A DNA stretch of 64,000 bases from Actinoalloteichus hymeniacidonis (GTDB taxonomy: Bacteria > Actinomycetota > Actinomycetes > Mycobacteriales > Pseudonocardiaceae). A program made the translations under genes and the position numbers. The notes below the pieces were generated by a model. That model saw only the letters and a list, made by a program, of their open reading frames with translations. It did no database searches and had not been told where the DNA came from. Shown here in pieces: positions 45,724 to 54,543 of this stretch. Each line of letters opens with the position of its first letter. Position 1 is the first letter of the stretch. The stretch covers positions 682,001 to 746,000 of the forward strand of contig NZ_JACHIS010000001.1 of the NCBI RefSeq assembly GCF_014203365.1, in the 5' to 3' direction.

Positions 45724-46950
45724 GTGGCACACGACATGAATACTTCCGAGGGTGTCGGACGAACCGGTATCTGGCTGATCGGAGCCCGAGGATCGGTATC
45801 CGCCACGGTGATCAGCGGACTGCTGGCGCTGCGCGCAGGCCTGGTCGAATCGACCGGACTCGTCACCGAACGCGCACCCTTCGACGCCGCCCCGCTGCCC
45901 ACCTGGGATGAACTGGTGATCGGCGGTCACGACATCGTCGACACCGCGCTGGAGAAGCGAGTCGAGCAGCTCAGCGAGGCGGGTCTGGTGCCTGCCAGCG
46001 TGCTGCGCAGCATCACCGAGGGCCTGCGCGAGGTCGAGACCGACATCCGCTGCGGCTACCACCCCACCCTGCACACCGGCTCGCAGGCCGAGGCCGCCGA
46101 GACGCTCATCGGTGACCTCGTCGACTTCCGAGGGCGACACGACCTGCGCCGCGTCGTCGTGATCAACCTGGCCTCGACCGAGCCGCCCGTACCGCTGGTC
46201 GACGCGCACCAAGACCTCTCCGCACTGGAACAGGCGCTGGCCGACCCGACGCGCGCGGTGTTGCCCGCCAGCTCGCTGGCCGCCTACGCCGCCCTGCGCG
46301 CGGGCTGCCCGTTCGTCGACTTCACCCCGTCCACCGGCATCACGCTGCCCGCACTGCGCGAACTGGCCGCTCTCAAGGGGCTGCCCTACGCCGGAAGCGA
46401 CGGCAAGACCGGCGAGACCCTGCTACGCACCGTCCTCGCCCCCATGTTCACCGCCAGGGCCCTGAAGGTCCGGTCCTGGGCGGGCACCAACCTGCTCGGC
46501 GGCGGCGACGGCGCCACCCTCGCCGACCCCGAGTTCGCCGCCAGCAAACTGGAATCCAAGGCACGCGGACTCGCCGCGCTGCTCGGCGACGACGTCACCG
46601 CGCCGCTGCACATCGACAACGTCCCACACATGGGCGACGTCAAGACCGCCTGGGACCACGTCGCCTTCGACGGCTTCCTCGGCGCCAAGATGACCCTGCA
46701 ACTCACCTGGACCGGCTACGACTCCTCGCTGGCCGCCCCGCTGGTGCTGGACCTGGCGCGACTCACCGCCGCCGCGCACGCCACCGGCCGGTCGGGCCCG
46801 CTGGGCGAACTGGCGTTCTTCTTCAAGAGCCCGCTGGGCAACGAGGAACACCGCTTCGCCGAGCAGGCCAGGGAACTGGCCGACTGGATCCAGACGCTGC
46901 GCACCGACCTGGGCGGCACGGCGGACACCGACGCAGTGGTGTCGGAATGA
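45724..46950 (+). CDS. Inositol-1-phosphate synthase family protein
   Basis: A 408-residue NAD-dependent sugar-phosphate cyclase converting glucose-6-phosphate to 1L-myo-inositol-1-phosphate. The dinucleotide motif is GIWLIGARGSVSATV; the catalytic-domain signatures YAGSDGKTGETLLRTVLAP, WAGTNLLGGGDGATL and ESKARGLAALLG match the short bacterial/archaeal MIPS type. The start is GTG 45724, with GGGGAGG 4 bases before it; ATG 45736 is possible. This is probably not the housekeeping ino1 but a cluster-specific paralogue: it heads the ebo-like operon, overlaps the UbiA gene by ATGA, and occupies the functional slot of EboD, a dehydroquinate-synthase-like cyclase. Whether it makes inositol phosphate or a related cyclitol is open. 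Confidence 0.88.
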   Translation: MAHDMNTSEGVGRTGIWLIGARGSVSATVISGLLALRAGLVESTGLVTERAPFDAAPLPTWDELVIGGHDIVDTALEKRVEQLSEAGLVPASVLRSITEGLREVETDIRCGYHPTLHTGSQAEAAETLIGDLVDFRGRHDLRRVVVINLASTEPPVPLVDAHQDLSALEQALADPTRAVLPASSLAAYAALRAGCPFVDFTPSTGITLPALRELAALKGLPYAGSDGKTGETLLRTVLAPMFTARALKVRSWAGTNLLGGGDGATLADPEFAASKLESKARGLAALLGDDVTAPLHIDNVPHMGDVKTAWDHVAFDGFLGAKMTLQLTWTGYDSSLAAPLVLDLARLTAAAHATGRSGPLGELAFFFKSPLGNEEHRFAEQARELADWIQTLRTDLGGTADTDAVVSE

Positions 46951-47819
46951 CCGCGTCGGAACGCGCCAAGACCCTCATCGAGCTGGTGCGGGCGCCCGCC
47001 GGACTGTCCGTGCTCGGCGACAGCATCGCGGGCGCCGCCGCCTCCGGAACCCCTCTGCAGGGACGGCGGCTGCTGCTGCCGTTGGCCTCGGTCGCGTTGT
47101 ACTGGTCGGGAATGGCCCTCAACGACTGGGCCGACCGCGAGCTGGACGCCGTCGAACGCCCGGAGCGCCCCATCCCCTCCGGCCGGATCTCCCCGAACGG
47201 CGCACTCGCCGTCGCAGGGGGACTGGCAGGCGTCGGGATCGGTCTGTCCGCATTGGCCGGTGGCCGCGACAGCGCGCGCATCGCCGTCGCCCTGTCCGCC
47301 GCGATCGCCTCCTACGACACCCTGCTCAAGCCCACGGCCGCAGGCCCGGTGGGCATGGCGGTGTGCCGAGGGCTGGACGTGCTGCTCGGCGCCGCGCCCG
47401 GCAAACTCCGGCAGGCGCTGCCTGCAGCAAGTGCGGTGGCCTGCCACACGGTCGGCATCACCGCGCTGTCCCGAGGCGAGGTGCACGGCGGTTCGACCGC
47501 CACCGCACAGGCCGCGCTGGCCGCGAGCAGCGTCGCCGCGTCGGCGACGGTGCTCGGACCGGCGCGCTCGCCCTTGCATCGACTGCTGGGTGCCGCTGCG
47601 GGAGTCGGCTACGGCAGGCTCGTCGGTCGGGCCCAGCTGGCCGCGGCCAAGGCGCCCTCCGCCGAGAAGGTCCGGGCCGCGACCGTGGCGGGAATCCACG
47701 GCACAGTCCCGCTGCAAGCCGGGATCGCCGCCCGACGCGGCGCGGTCAAGGCCGCAGCACTGTTGGTCGGCGTGCTGCCGGCCGCGCGCGCCTTGGCGCG
47801 TCGGGTGAGCCCGACATGA
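46947..47819 (+). CDS. eboC: UbiA-like prenyltransferase (EboC-like, SCO3242 type)
   Basis: A 290-residue membrane prenyltransferase-family protein with seven to nine helices. The first polyprenyl-phosphate/Mg motif is NDWADRELD, within ALNDWADRELDAVERPERP; the second Asp-rich motif is reduced to SYDTLLKPTAAGP, as in EboC and SCO3242-type proteins. UbiA enzymes transfer prenyl groups to polar acceptors; here the acceptor could be a cyclitol or sugar from the neighbours. It overlaps the cyclase gene and the next TIM-barrel gene by ATGA, so it is an integral member of the operon. The C-terminal 60 residues are Ala/Arg-rich. Confidence 0.85.
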   Translation: MTASERAKTLIELVRAPAGLSVLGDSIAGAAASGTPLQGRRLLLPLASVALYWSGMALNDWADRELDAVERPERPIPSGRISPNGALAVAGGLAGVGIGLSALAGGRDSARIAVALSAAIASYDTLLKPTAAGPVGMAVCRGLDVLLGAAPGKLRQALPAASAVACHTVGITALSRGEVHGGSTATAQAALAASSVAASATVLGPARSPLHRLLGAAAGVGYGRLVGRAQLAAAKAPSAEKVRAATVAGIHGTVPLQAGIAARRGAVKAAALLVGVLPAARALARRVSPT

Positions 47820-48757
47820 GCGCGCCAACCGACGCCACCACCGCCGAGTTCGCGCTCGGCTACGGCACCAACGGCTTCGCCAATCACCGGCTGGACGAGG
47901 CGCTGGCCGTGATCGCCGATCTCGGCTACACCGGCGTCGCACTCACCCTCGACCACGCCCACCTCGACCCCTTCGCCACCGACGTCCGGGCGCAGACCGA
48001 CCGGGTGGCCGCGCGGCTGGCCGAACTCGGCCTGCGGGTGGTCGTCGAGACCGGCGCCCGATACCTGCTCGACCCGTGGCGCAAACACCACCCGACGCTG
48101 GTCTGCGACACGCAGCAACCCAGGATCGATTTCCTGGTCAGGGCCTTGCAAATCGCCGCCGACCTCGACGCGGACTGCGTCTCCTGGTGGTCGGGCGTCG
48201 ACCACGACGACAGCGGACCCGAGGTGACCTGGGCTCGACTGCGTTCGGGACTGGAACCGGTGCTTGCCGAGGCCGACCGCCTCGGGGTGCCACTGGGGCT
48301 GGAACCCGAGCCCGGACACGTCATCGAACGGCTCGACCAGGCATTGGAACTACGTGCCCAGCTCGGCGAACCGGAGTTGCTACGGCTGACCCTGGACGTC
48401 GGCCACTGTGTCGCCGTCGAACCGGTCGACGCGGCCGAGTGCATCCGTCGGGCGGGCGGGTTGCTGGTCAACGTGCAGCTCGACGACATGCTCCCCGGCG
48501 TGCACGAACACCTGGAGTTCGGCGAGGGCGACCTCGACCTGCCCGCAACACTGGCCGCGCTGCACGGGATCGGGTATCGCGGGCTGGCTGCCGTCGAGCT
48601 GCCCCGGCACAGCCACGCGGCGCCCACCGTGGCGCGTCGCTCGCTGGCGGCCCTGCGGGCGGCGCTGCCCGCCGACCGACAGCAGGCGACCACGGCGTCG
48701 GCGGACAACGCGGTCCGCCAGACTGTGCACCCTCGAAACTCGGGAGGCAGCAGGTGA
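47816..48757 (+). CDS. Sugar phosphate isomerase/epimerase-like TIM-barrel protein
   Basis: A 313-residue AP-endonuclease-2-family (xylose isomerase-like) barrel. Metal-site elements: LEPEPGHVIERLDQ (Glu), LTLDVGHCVAV (Asp/His), VQLDDMLPGVHEHLEFGEGD (Asp/His/Glu) and VELPRHSHA. It begins near residue 12 with the barrel strand FALGYGTNGFANHRLDEAL; the C-terminal 35 residues are unstructured. It lies between eboC-like and eboA-like genes with ATGA/GTGA overlaps; classical ebo clusters lack this extra barrel. Isomerisation, epimerisation or lyase action on a sugar or cyclitol is inferred from the fold. Confidence 0.87.
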   Translation: MSAPTDATTAEFALGYGTNGFANHRLDEALAVIADLGYTGVALTLDHAHLDPFATDVRAQTDRVAARLAELGLRVVVETGARYLLDPWRKHHPTLVCDTQQPRIDFLVRALQIAADLDADCVSWWSGVDHDDSGPEVTWARLRSGLEPVLAEADRLGVPLGLEPEPGHVIERLDQALELRAQLGEPELLRLTLDVGHCVAVEPVDAAECIRRAGGLLVNVQLDDMLPGVHEHLEFGEGDLDLPATLAALHGIGYRGLAAVELPRHSHAAPTVARRSLAALRAALPADRQQATTASADNAVRQTVHPRNSGGSR

Positions 48758-49461
48758 ACGAGCCGAAGACACCCAGCCCGAGGCAGTGGGAGGACGAGGC
48801 CGCCCAGCGGATCTCGGACGACCCCACCGCCATTCGAACCCTGTTCCCGGCCGTCGGCCGCAAGGTCGGTCGGGCACCGTTGGACCCGGACAACGACCCG
48901 CAGGGCCTAATACTGGGCACCGAGGACGACCGGGTACGGGTCATGCTGCTCGGGGTGTTCGCCTCGGTCTGCCTGCCTGCGCGGATCGCCGCCGAGATCG
49001 CCGATCTCTACCGCTACGGCGACGACGCGGAGCGACGCGGCGTGCTGCGCGGCCTGGACGTCGTCACCGCGACGCAGGAACCGGGCGCGGAGGCGGAGCG
49101 ACTCGTCGACGCAGCCCTGACCCTGGTGCGGGACGCGTTGCGCGCCAACGACGTCCGCCTGGTCGCCGCCGCGATGGGCCCGTTCGCCGCGCACAACCTC
49201 GAAGCACACGGCTGGCGTCACGGCGTGCTGAAGTGCCTGTTCACCGGGGTTCCCCTGGCTGCGGTGGTCGATCTGGACGAACGGGTCGACGACGAGTTGC
49301 TGCGCATGATCGAGGACTACGCGACCGAGCGTCGGGCCGCGGGCCGCGAGGTTCCCCCCGACGCGCTGGCGCTGTTGGACCGACATGCGGGCGAGGGCTC
49401 GCAGCAGTCGGCGCAGGCCACATCAGAACAAGCGGCGCAGGACCAGGGGAGGCAGCACTGA
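48754..49461 (+). CDS. eboA: EboA-like protein
   Basis: A 235-residue helical protein of the EboA domain family, of unknown biochemical role. The central part MLLGVFASVCLPARIAAEIADLYRYGDDAERRGVLRGLDV (recognisable as DAERRGVLRGLDV), NDVRLVAAAMGPFAAHNL, HGWRHGVLKCLFTGVPLA and DDELLRMIEDYATERRAAGR matches the pattern of EboA proteins. No signal peptide or membrane span. GTG 48754 overlaps the preceding stop; the TGA shares a base with the eboB ATG (TGATG). It always travels with EboB/C/E/F in ebo clusters, where it is needed for moving a precursor to the periplasm in cyanobacterial scytonemin synthesis. Confidence 0.85.
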   Translation: MNEPKTPSPRQWEDEAAQRISDDPTAIRTLFPAVGRKVGRAPLDPDNDPQGLILGTEDDRVRVMLLGVFASVCLPARIAAEIADLYRYGDDAERRGVLRGLDVVTATQEPGAEAERLVDAALTLVRDALRANDVRLVAAAMGPFAAHNLEAHGWRHGVLKCLFTGVPLAAVVDLDERVDDELLRMIEDYATERRAAGREVPPDALALLDRHAGEGSQQSAQATSEQAAQDQGRQH

Positions 49462-50366
49462 TGCGCATCTTCGACCCGCACATCCACATGACCTCGCGCA
49501 CCACCGACGACTACGAGGCGATGTACGCCGTCGGAGTCCGCGCACTGGTCGAACCCGCATTCTGGTTGGGCCAGCCCAGGACCAGCGTCGCCTCGTTCAC
49601 CGACTACTTCGACGCACTGATCGGCTGGGAGCGGTTCCGCGCCGCGCAGTTCGGCATCCGGCACCACTGCACCATCGCGCTCAACCCGAAGGAGGCCAAC
49701 GATCCCCGGTGCGTCGAGGTGCTCGACGTGTTGCCGAGGTACCTGGCCAAGGACGGCGTGGTCGCGGTCGGCGAGGTCGGCTACGACTCGATGACCCCCG
49801 AGGAGGACCGGGTATTCGCCCGCCAGCTGGAGCTGGCCAAGGAACACGAACTCCCGGTGATGGTGCACACCCCGCACCGGGACAAGCTGATGGGCACCAA
49901 GCGGACCCTGGACGTCGTCGCCGAGTCCGGCGTGCCGAGCGAACACGTGCTGGTGGACCACCTGAACGAGGTCACCATCCGCCAGGTCGCCGATGCAGGC
50001 TGCTGGATGGGCTTCTCGATCTACCCGGACACCAAGATGGACGAACGGCGCATGGTGGCGCTGCTTCAGGAGTACGGCACCGAGCGCGTGCTGGTGAACT
50101 CGGCGGCCGACTGGGGCCGCTCAGACCCGCTCAAGACGTACAAGACCGGCTTGGCGATGTTGGAAGCGGGCTTCACACAGGGGCAGGTCGACACCGTCCT
50201 GTGGGACAACCCGGTGGAGTTCTACGGCCAGAGCGGTCGCCTGGAACTGGCCGAACTCCCCGGCTTCGGCACCGAGGCCAATCCCGCCGCGGGCACCTTC
50301 GAGGGCAACTCGGTGCTGCGCGGCGCTCGACCCGACCCGGCGGCCGAGCCGGGAGCCGCCGGATGA
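49461..50366 (+). CDS. eboB: TatD-like metal-dependent hydrolase (EboB-like)
   Basis: A 301-residue amidohydrolase-fold protein of the TatD family. Metal ligands: FDPHIHMTSR (HxH, residues 5-7), Glu in VAVGEVGYDS, His in VMVHTPHRDKLM and the late Asp in VNSAADWGRSD. The long frame upstream belongs to another reading of eboA; ATG 49461 is set by the TGATG junction and GGGGAGG upstream. Its function in ebo clusters is unknown, but the active site looks complete, so it may hydrolyse a lactone, amide or phosphate ester of the pathway metabolite. Confidence 0.88.
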   Translation: MRIFDPHIHMTSRTTDDYEAMYAVGVRALVEPAFWLGQPRTSVASFTDYFDALIGWERFRAAQFGIRHHCTIALNPKEANDPRCVEVLDVLPRYLAKDGVVAVGEVGYDSMTPEEDRVFARQLELAKEHELPVMVHTPHRDKLMGTKRTLDVVAESGVPSEHVLVDHLNEVTIRQVADAGCWMGFSIYPDTKMDERRMVALLQEYGTERVLVNSAADWGRSDPLKTYKTGLAMLEAGFTQGQVDTVLWDNPVEFYGQSGRLELAELPGFGTEANPAAGTFEGNSVLRGARPDPAAEPGAAG

Positions 50367-51541
50367 CGATCTCCTACTGCACCAACGTGCACCCGGCGGA
50401 GGACCTGCCCGGCATCCTGGCCCAACTCGATCGATTCGCCGAGCCGGTGCGCCGCACCATGCAGGCCGATCGGCTCGGCGTCGGCCTATGGTTGGCCGCC
50501 GACGTCGCGGCCGGACTCGCCGAGGACGCGAGCGCCCGTGCCAAACTCGCCGCCGAGCTGCGCGCCAGGCAGCTGGAGGTGCACACCCTCAACGCCTTCC
50601 CGTATGGCGGTTTCCATCAGGAGGTCGTCAAACACGCCGTCTACCGGCCACGGTGGACGGAGCGATCCCGGCTCGACTACACGCTGGACTGCGCAACGGT
50701 GCTGGCCGACCTGCTGCCGGAACAGGCCGACCACGGCAGCATCTCCACGCTGCCGCTGGGCTGGCGCGAACCGTGGAGCGTCGCGGACGAGATGTTGGCA
50801 CAGGCCGCCTTCGAGCAGCTCACGGCGCGGCTGCGCGAACTCCATCACTCGCTCGGCAAGCCGATCAGGCTCGCCGTCGAACCGGAACCGGGCTGTGTGC
50901 TGGACACGGTGGCCGACGCCGTCTCCTGGTTGTCCGGCCGCGTCGACCCGGCCTACATCGGACTCTGCCTGGACACCTGCCACCTCGCGGTGTCCTTCGC
51001 CGATCCCGCCGAGACCGTCGCGTCGATCAACGCCGCCGGACTGGAGGTGGTGAAGGTGCAGGCCTCCGCCGCCGTGCAGGTCGACCGCCCACAGAGCCGA
51101 TCCGCCGAGACCGCGCTGGCCCACTTCGACGAGTCGCGCTACCTGCACCAGGTACGGGAACTGACCGCCGACGGCGAGGTCCTCGCGGCCGACGACCTGC
51201 CGCAGGCGGCGACCGAACTGCCCGGCGAGGGTCCGTGGCGGGTGCATTTCCACGTTCCGCTGCACGCCCAACCCGCCGCTCCGCTGCGCTCGACGACCTG
51301 GGTGCTGCGGGATGCGGTCACGGCGTTGCGGACCAAGCAGCAATTCCGCCCGCACATCGAGGTCGAGACCTACACCTGGAATGTGCTGCCCAGAGCCGCC
51401 GACTGGCAGGACGCGACCGAACGGGCGGAGCCCACGGCGGCCACCCCGCGTTCGGACGCCGAACTCGTGGCGGGCATCGCGGCCGAGCTGAACTGGGCGA
51501 CGCACAACCTGATGGCCGATGTGGAGGAGGTTCGAGGATGA
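50363..51541 (+). CDS. eboE: Metabolite traffic protein EboE-like (xylose isomerase-like TIM barrel)
   Basis: A 392-residue TIM-barrel protein of the EboE family. Visible marks: ISYCTNVHPAEDLPGILAQL at the start, GGFHQEVVKHAVYRPRW (highly typical for EboE), SISTLPLGWRE, AVEPEPGCVLD, LCLDTCHLAVSFADP, VKVQASAAVQV, HFHVPLHA and VETYTWNVLP. Metal-type ligands are conserved, so catalysis is probable. ATG 50363 overlaps the eboB stop; the end overlaps eboF by ATGA. In cyanobacteria and Pseudomonas EboE belongs to the set needed to export or traffic a metabolite precursor. Confidence 0.9.
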   Translation: MTISYCTNVHPAEDLPGILAQLDRFAEPVRRTMQADRLGVGLWLAADVAAGLAEDASARAKLAAELRARQLEVHTLNAFPYGGFHQEVVKHAVYRPRWTERSRLDYTLDCATVLADLLPEQADHGSISTLPLGWREPWSVADEMLAQAAFEQLTARLRELHHSLGKPIRLAVEPEPGCVLDTVADAVSWLSGRVDPAYIGLCLDTCHLAVSFADPAETVASINAAGLEVVKVQASAAVQVDRPQSRSAETALAHFDESRYLHQVRELTADGEVLAADDLPQAATELPGEGPWRVHFHVPLHAQPAAPLRSTTWVLRDAVTALRTKQQFRPHIEVETYTWNVLPRAADWQDATERAEPTAATPRSDAELVAGIAAELNWATHNLMADVEEVRG

Positions 51542-52935
51542 AACCGCTGGTACTGCTCGACGTGGTCGGGATGACTCCGAGACTGCTCGAACACATGCCC
51601 AACCTGAGCGCCCTCGGTGCCCAGGGTTGGCAGGCCGAGCTCGGCACCGTGCTGCCCGCCGTCACCTGTAGCGCCCAGTCGACCTTCCTCACCGGCCTGA
51701 TGCCCAACCAGCACGGCATCGTCGGCAACGGCTGGTACTTCCGGGACCTCGGCGAGGTCCACCTGTGGCGGCAGCACAACCGCCTGGTGCAGGGCGAGAA
51801 GGTGTGGGAGACCGCGCGCGCGGCGCACCCGGGCTACCGGGCCGCGAACATCTGCTGGTGGTACGCGATGGGCGCCTCCACCGACATGCTGGTCACGCCC
51901 CGGCCGATCTACCACGCCGATGGCCGGAAATCGCCGGACTGCTACACGCGGCCGGTGGCACTGCACGACGAGCTGACCACCGAACTCGGGTCCTTCCCCC
52001 TGTTCCAGTATTGGGGCCCGACGGCCTCGATCGCCTCCAGCCGCTGGATCGCGCAGGCCGCAACGCGCGTGTTGGAACGGCATCGCCCCGAGATGCTGCT
52101 GGTCTACCTGCCGCACCTGGACTACGACCTCCAGCGCTACGGACCGGACGCCCCGCAGGCCGTGGCCGCCGCGCGGGCGGTGGACGCCGAGCTGGCGCCG
52201 CTGCTCGCGGAGGCCCGCAGGCAGCAGGCCTCCGTGGTGGCGTTGAGCGAATACGGCATCACCGAGGCGAATCAGCCGGTGGACATCAACCGGGCGCTGC
52301 GCCGCGAGGGTCTGCTGGAGGTCTACCGGCAGGCTGGCATGGAGTACCTCGACCCGTGGGCGTCCCGGGCGTTCGCCGTCGCCGACCACCAGGTGGCGCA
52401 CGTCTACGTCGACGACCCCGCCGATCTGCCGAGGGTCCGCGACATCGTCGCAGGCCTGCCCGGTGTCGACGAGGTGCTCGACCGCGAACAGCAGGCCAGG
52501 TACGGCATCGACCACGAGCGGGCCGGGGAACTGGTCGCGGTGGCCGAACCCCGCGCCTGGTTCACCTACTACTACTGGCTCGACGACGCGGACGCCCCGG
52601 ACTTCGCCAAGGGCGTGGAGATCCACCGCAAGCCGGGATACGACCCGGCCGAGCTCTTCCTCGACCCCAAGGATCCGCTGGTCAAGGCCAAGGCGGCGAG
52701 CAACCTGGTGCGTAAGAAGGTCGGGTTGCGTTATGCGATGAACGTCGTCCCCCTCGATCCGGCACCGGTTCGCGGCTCGCACGGCAGGCTGCCGGACTCC
52801 CCGGCCGACGGCCCGGTCCTGCTGTGTTCGGACTCGTTCGTCCCGGCGGGCGTCGAGAAGAACGGCAAGCTGGCCGCGACCGAGGTTCGCGACCTGTTGC
52901 TGCAGTTGCAAGGACTCGAACCGAAGGCGGGCTGA
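51538..52935 (+). CDS. eboF: Nucleotide pyrophosphatase/phosphodiesterase-like protein (EboF-like)
   Basis: A 465-residue alkaline-phosphatase-superfamily phosphodiesterase. Metal and nucleophile region: LVLLDVVGMTPRLL (Asp), PAVTCSAQSTFLTGLMPNQHG (Thr nucleophile in TCSAQST), LPHLDYDLQRYG (Asp/His/Asp) and LSEYGITEANQPVDIN. No export signal, so it acts in the cytoplasm. It ends the ebo-type overlap chain: ATG 51538 overlaps eboE, and no gene overlaps its stop. Likely to cleave a phosphodiester such as a nucleotide-sugar or prenyl-phospho intermediate, which fits a pathway containing a sugar-phosphate cyclase and a prenyltransferase. Confidence 0.88.
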   Translation: MKPLVLLDVVGMTPRLLEHMPNLSALGAQGWQAELGTVLPAVTCSAQSTFLTGLMPNQHGIVGNGWYFRDLGEVHLWRQHNRLVQGEKVWETARAAHPGYRAANICWWYAMGASTDMLVTPRPIYHADGRKSPDCYTRPVALHDELTTELGSFPLFQYWGPTASIASSRWIAQAATRVLERHRPEMLLVYLPHLDYDLQRYGPDAPQAVAAARAVDAELAPLLAEARRQQASVVALSEYGITEANQPVDINRALRREGLLEVYRQAGMEYLDPWASRAFAVADHQVAHVYVDDPADLPRVRDIVAGLPGVDEVLDREQQARYGIDHERAGELVAVAEPRAWFTYYYWLDDADAPDFAKGVEIHRKPGYDPAELFLDPKDPLVKAKAASNLVRKKVGLRYAMNVVPLDPAPVRGSHGRLPDSPADGPVLLCSDSFVPAGVEKNGKLAATEVRDLLLQLQGLEPKAG

Positions 52936-53069
52936 CCATTCGTCGACCGTCGGAAGATCGACCATGAAGGCGGGTGACCACAGGCCACGCGGCAGGCAGA
53001 CTCGACACCGTTGGATCTCTTTCGGTGTGTCGAGATGTCCTTGCAGCAGAAGAAGAACGGGAGGATGCG

Positions 53070-53393
53070 ATGCGCACAGCGCTTCGATCCGTGCTTGCCG
53101 CCGCCCTGTGGCTGTTGTTCATGTCGATTCCGGCGACGGCCGCCTCGGTTGTCGATGCGGTGCCCGACCCATCGCGGCAGGTCATGGCCGAGGCCGTGAC
53201 CACCGCACACCTGGCGGCGACGGGGGAGACCGCGCCGGAGAGCGAGACCTCGTCCGGCGAGGGCACCGGCGGCGAGGGCTCGTCGATCTTCAGCGGCGAG
53301 TCCGGACGGCAGGTCCTCGCGCTGCTCGTCGCGGGTGCCCTGTTCGCCCTGGTCTTCTACGGCCGTCGATTCCGGAAGAAGAGGCAAGGCTGA
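53070..53393 (+). CDS. Small exported membrane-anchored protein, unknown function
   Basis: A 107-residue protein not assignable to a named family. It has an N-terminal signal sequence ([18 protein letters not shown], cleavage near residue 28), a Glu/Ser/Gly-rich external part ([20 protein letters not shown]) and a C-terminal membrane helix ([17 protein letters not shown], about 80-97) ending in the basic tail RRFRKKRQG. This resembles a cell-surface sorting-like end without LPxTG. GGGAGG stands 5 bases before ATG 53070. Placed between eboF and TIM-barrel genes, it could anchor or tether the exported partner at 54544; that is conjecture. Confidence 0.7.
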   Translation: MRTALRSVLAAALWLLFMSIPATAASVVDAVPDPSRQVMAEAVTTAHLAATGETAPESETSSGEGTGGEGSSIFSGESGRQVLALLVAGALFALVFYGRRFRKKRQG

Positions 53394-53487
53394 CCCACGA
53401 CCCACGGGTCGACCCAGCGCGCATCGCGCCGCACACCACAGCCGACACATCCGACACCTGGTGACGACACACCGAAGGGATTCCGCG

Positions 53488-54492
53488 ATGACCCGACCCA
53501 TCACGCTGTTCACCGGCCAGTGGGCCGATCTCCCGTTCGAGGAGGTCTGCAGGCTCGCCTCCGAATGGGGCTACGACGGTTTGGAGATCGCCTGCTCCGG
53601 CGATCACTTCGAGGTGGACCGTGCACTCGCCGAGGACGGCTATGTCCAGGGCAGGCTCGACATCCTGGCGAAGTACGGCCTCAAGGTGTGGACCATCTCC
53701 AACCACCTCGTCGGCCAGGCCGTGTGCGACGACCCGATCGACCACCGACACCAGAACATCCTGCCCGCCAGGATCTGGGGCGACGGCGAACCGGAGGGCG
53801 TCCGACAGCGGGCCGCCGCCGAGATGGCCGACACCGCTCGGGCCGCCGCCAAGCTCGGCGTCGACACGGTCGTCGGCTTCACCGGCTCCAAGATCTGGAA
53901 GTACGTCGCGATGTTCCCGCCGGTGTCGCAGGAGGTCATCGACGACGGCTATAAGGACTTCGCCGACCGGTGGAACCCCATCCTGGACGTCTTCGACGAG
54001 GTGGGCGTCCGCTTCGCCCACGAGGTGCACCCCTCGGAGATCGCCTACGACTACTGGACCACCCAGCGTGCGCTCGACGCGGTCGGCCGCAGGCCCGCCT
54101 TCGGTCTCAACTGGGACCCGTCGCACTTCGTGTGGCAGGACCTCGACCCGGTGGGCTTCATCCTCGACTTCGCCGACCGGATCTACCACGTCGACTGCAA
54201 GGACACCAAGAAGCGGTTCGACGGGCGCAACGGGCGGCTCGGCTCCCACCTGGCGTGGGCCAACGCCCGACGCGGCTGGGACTTCGTCTCCACCGGTCAC
54301 GGCGACGTGGACTGGGAGGAGTCCTTCCGCGCGCTCAACAGCATCGGCTACAGCGGGCCGATCTCGGTGGAGTGGGAGGACGCCGGGATGGATCGGCTGC
54401 GCGGTGCGGCGGAGGCCGTCGGCTTCATCAGGGGATTGATCTTCGAGAAGCCCACCGCCGCATTCGACGCCGCGTTCAGCTCCAAGAGCTGA
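53488..54492 (+). CDS. Sugar phosphate isomerase/epimerase-like TIM-barrel protein
   Basis: A 334-residue xylose isomerase-like barrel. Metal ligands appear in [15 protein letters not shown] (Glu), [13 protein letters not shown] (Asp/His), [15 protein letters not shown] (Asp) and [13 protein letters not shown] (Glu). GAAGGGA lies 7 bases before ATG 53488. The close fit of all four ligand segments argues for an active metal enzyme acting on a sugar, keto-sugar or inosose. Members of this family often pair with Gfo/Idh/MocA dehydrogenases, one of which is at 37948. Downstream is a Tat-exported relative. Confidence 0.9.
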   Translation: MTRPITLFTGQWADLPFEEVCRLASEWGYDGLEIACSGDHFEVDRALAEDGYVQGRLDILAKYGLKVWTISNHLVGQAVCDDPIDHRHQNILPARIWGDGEPEGVRQRAAAEMADTARAAAKLGVDTVVGFTGSKIWKYVAMFPPVSQEVIDDGYKDFADRWNPILDVFDEVGVRFAHEVHPSEIAYDYWTTQRALDAVGRRPAFGLNWDPSHFVWQDLDPVGFILDFADRIYHVDCKDTKKRFDGRNGRLGSHLAWANARRGWDFVSTGHGDVDWEESFRALNSIGYSGPISVEWEDAGMDRLRGAAEAVGFIRGLIFEKPTAAFDAAFSSKS

Positions 54493-54543
54493 ACCAGCAC
54501 AGACGTGGGGGGATCTGGTCAGGAACAGGAAGGTCGGTCAACG

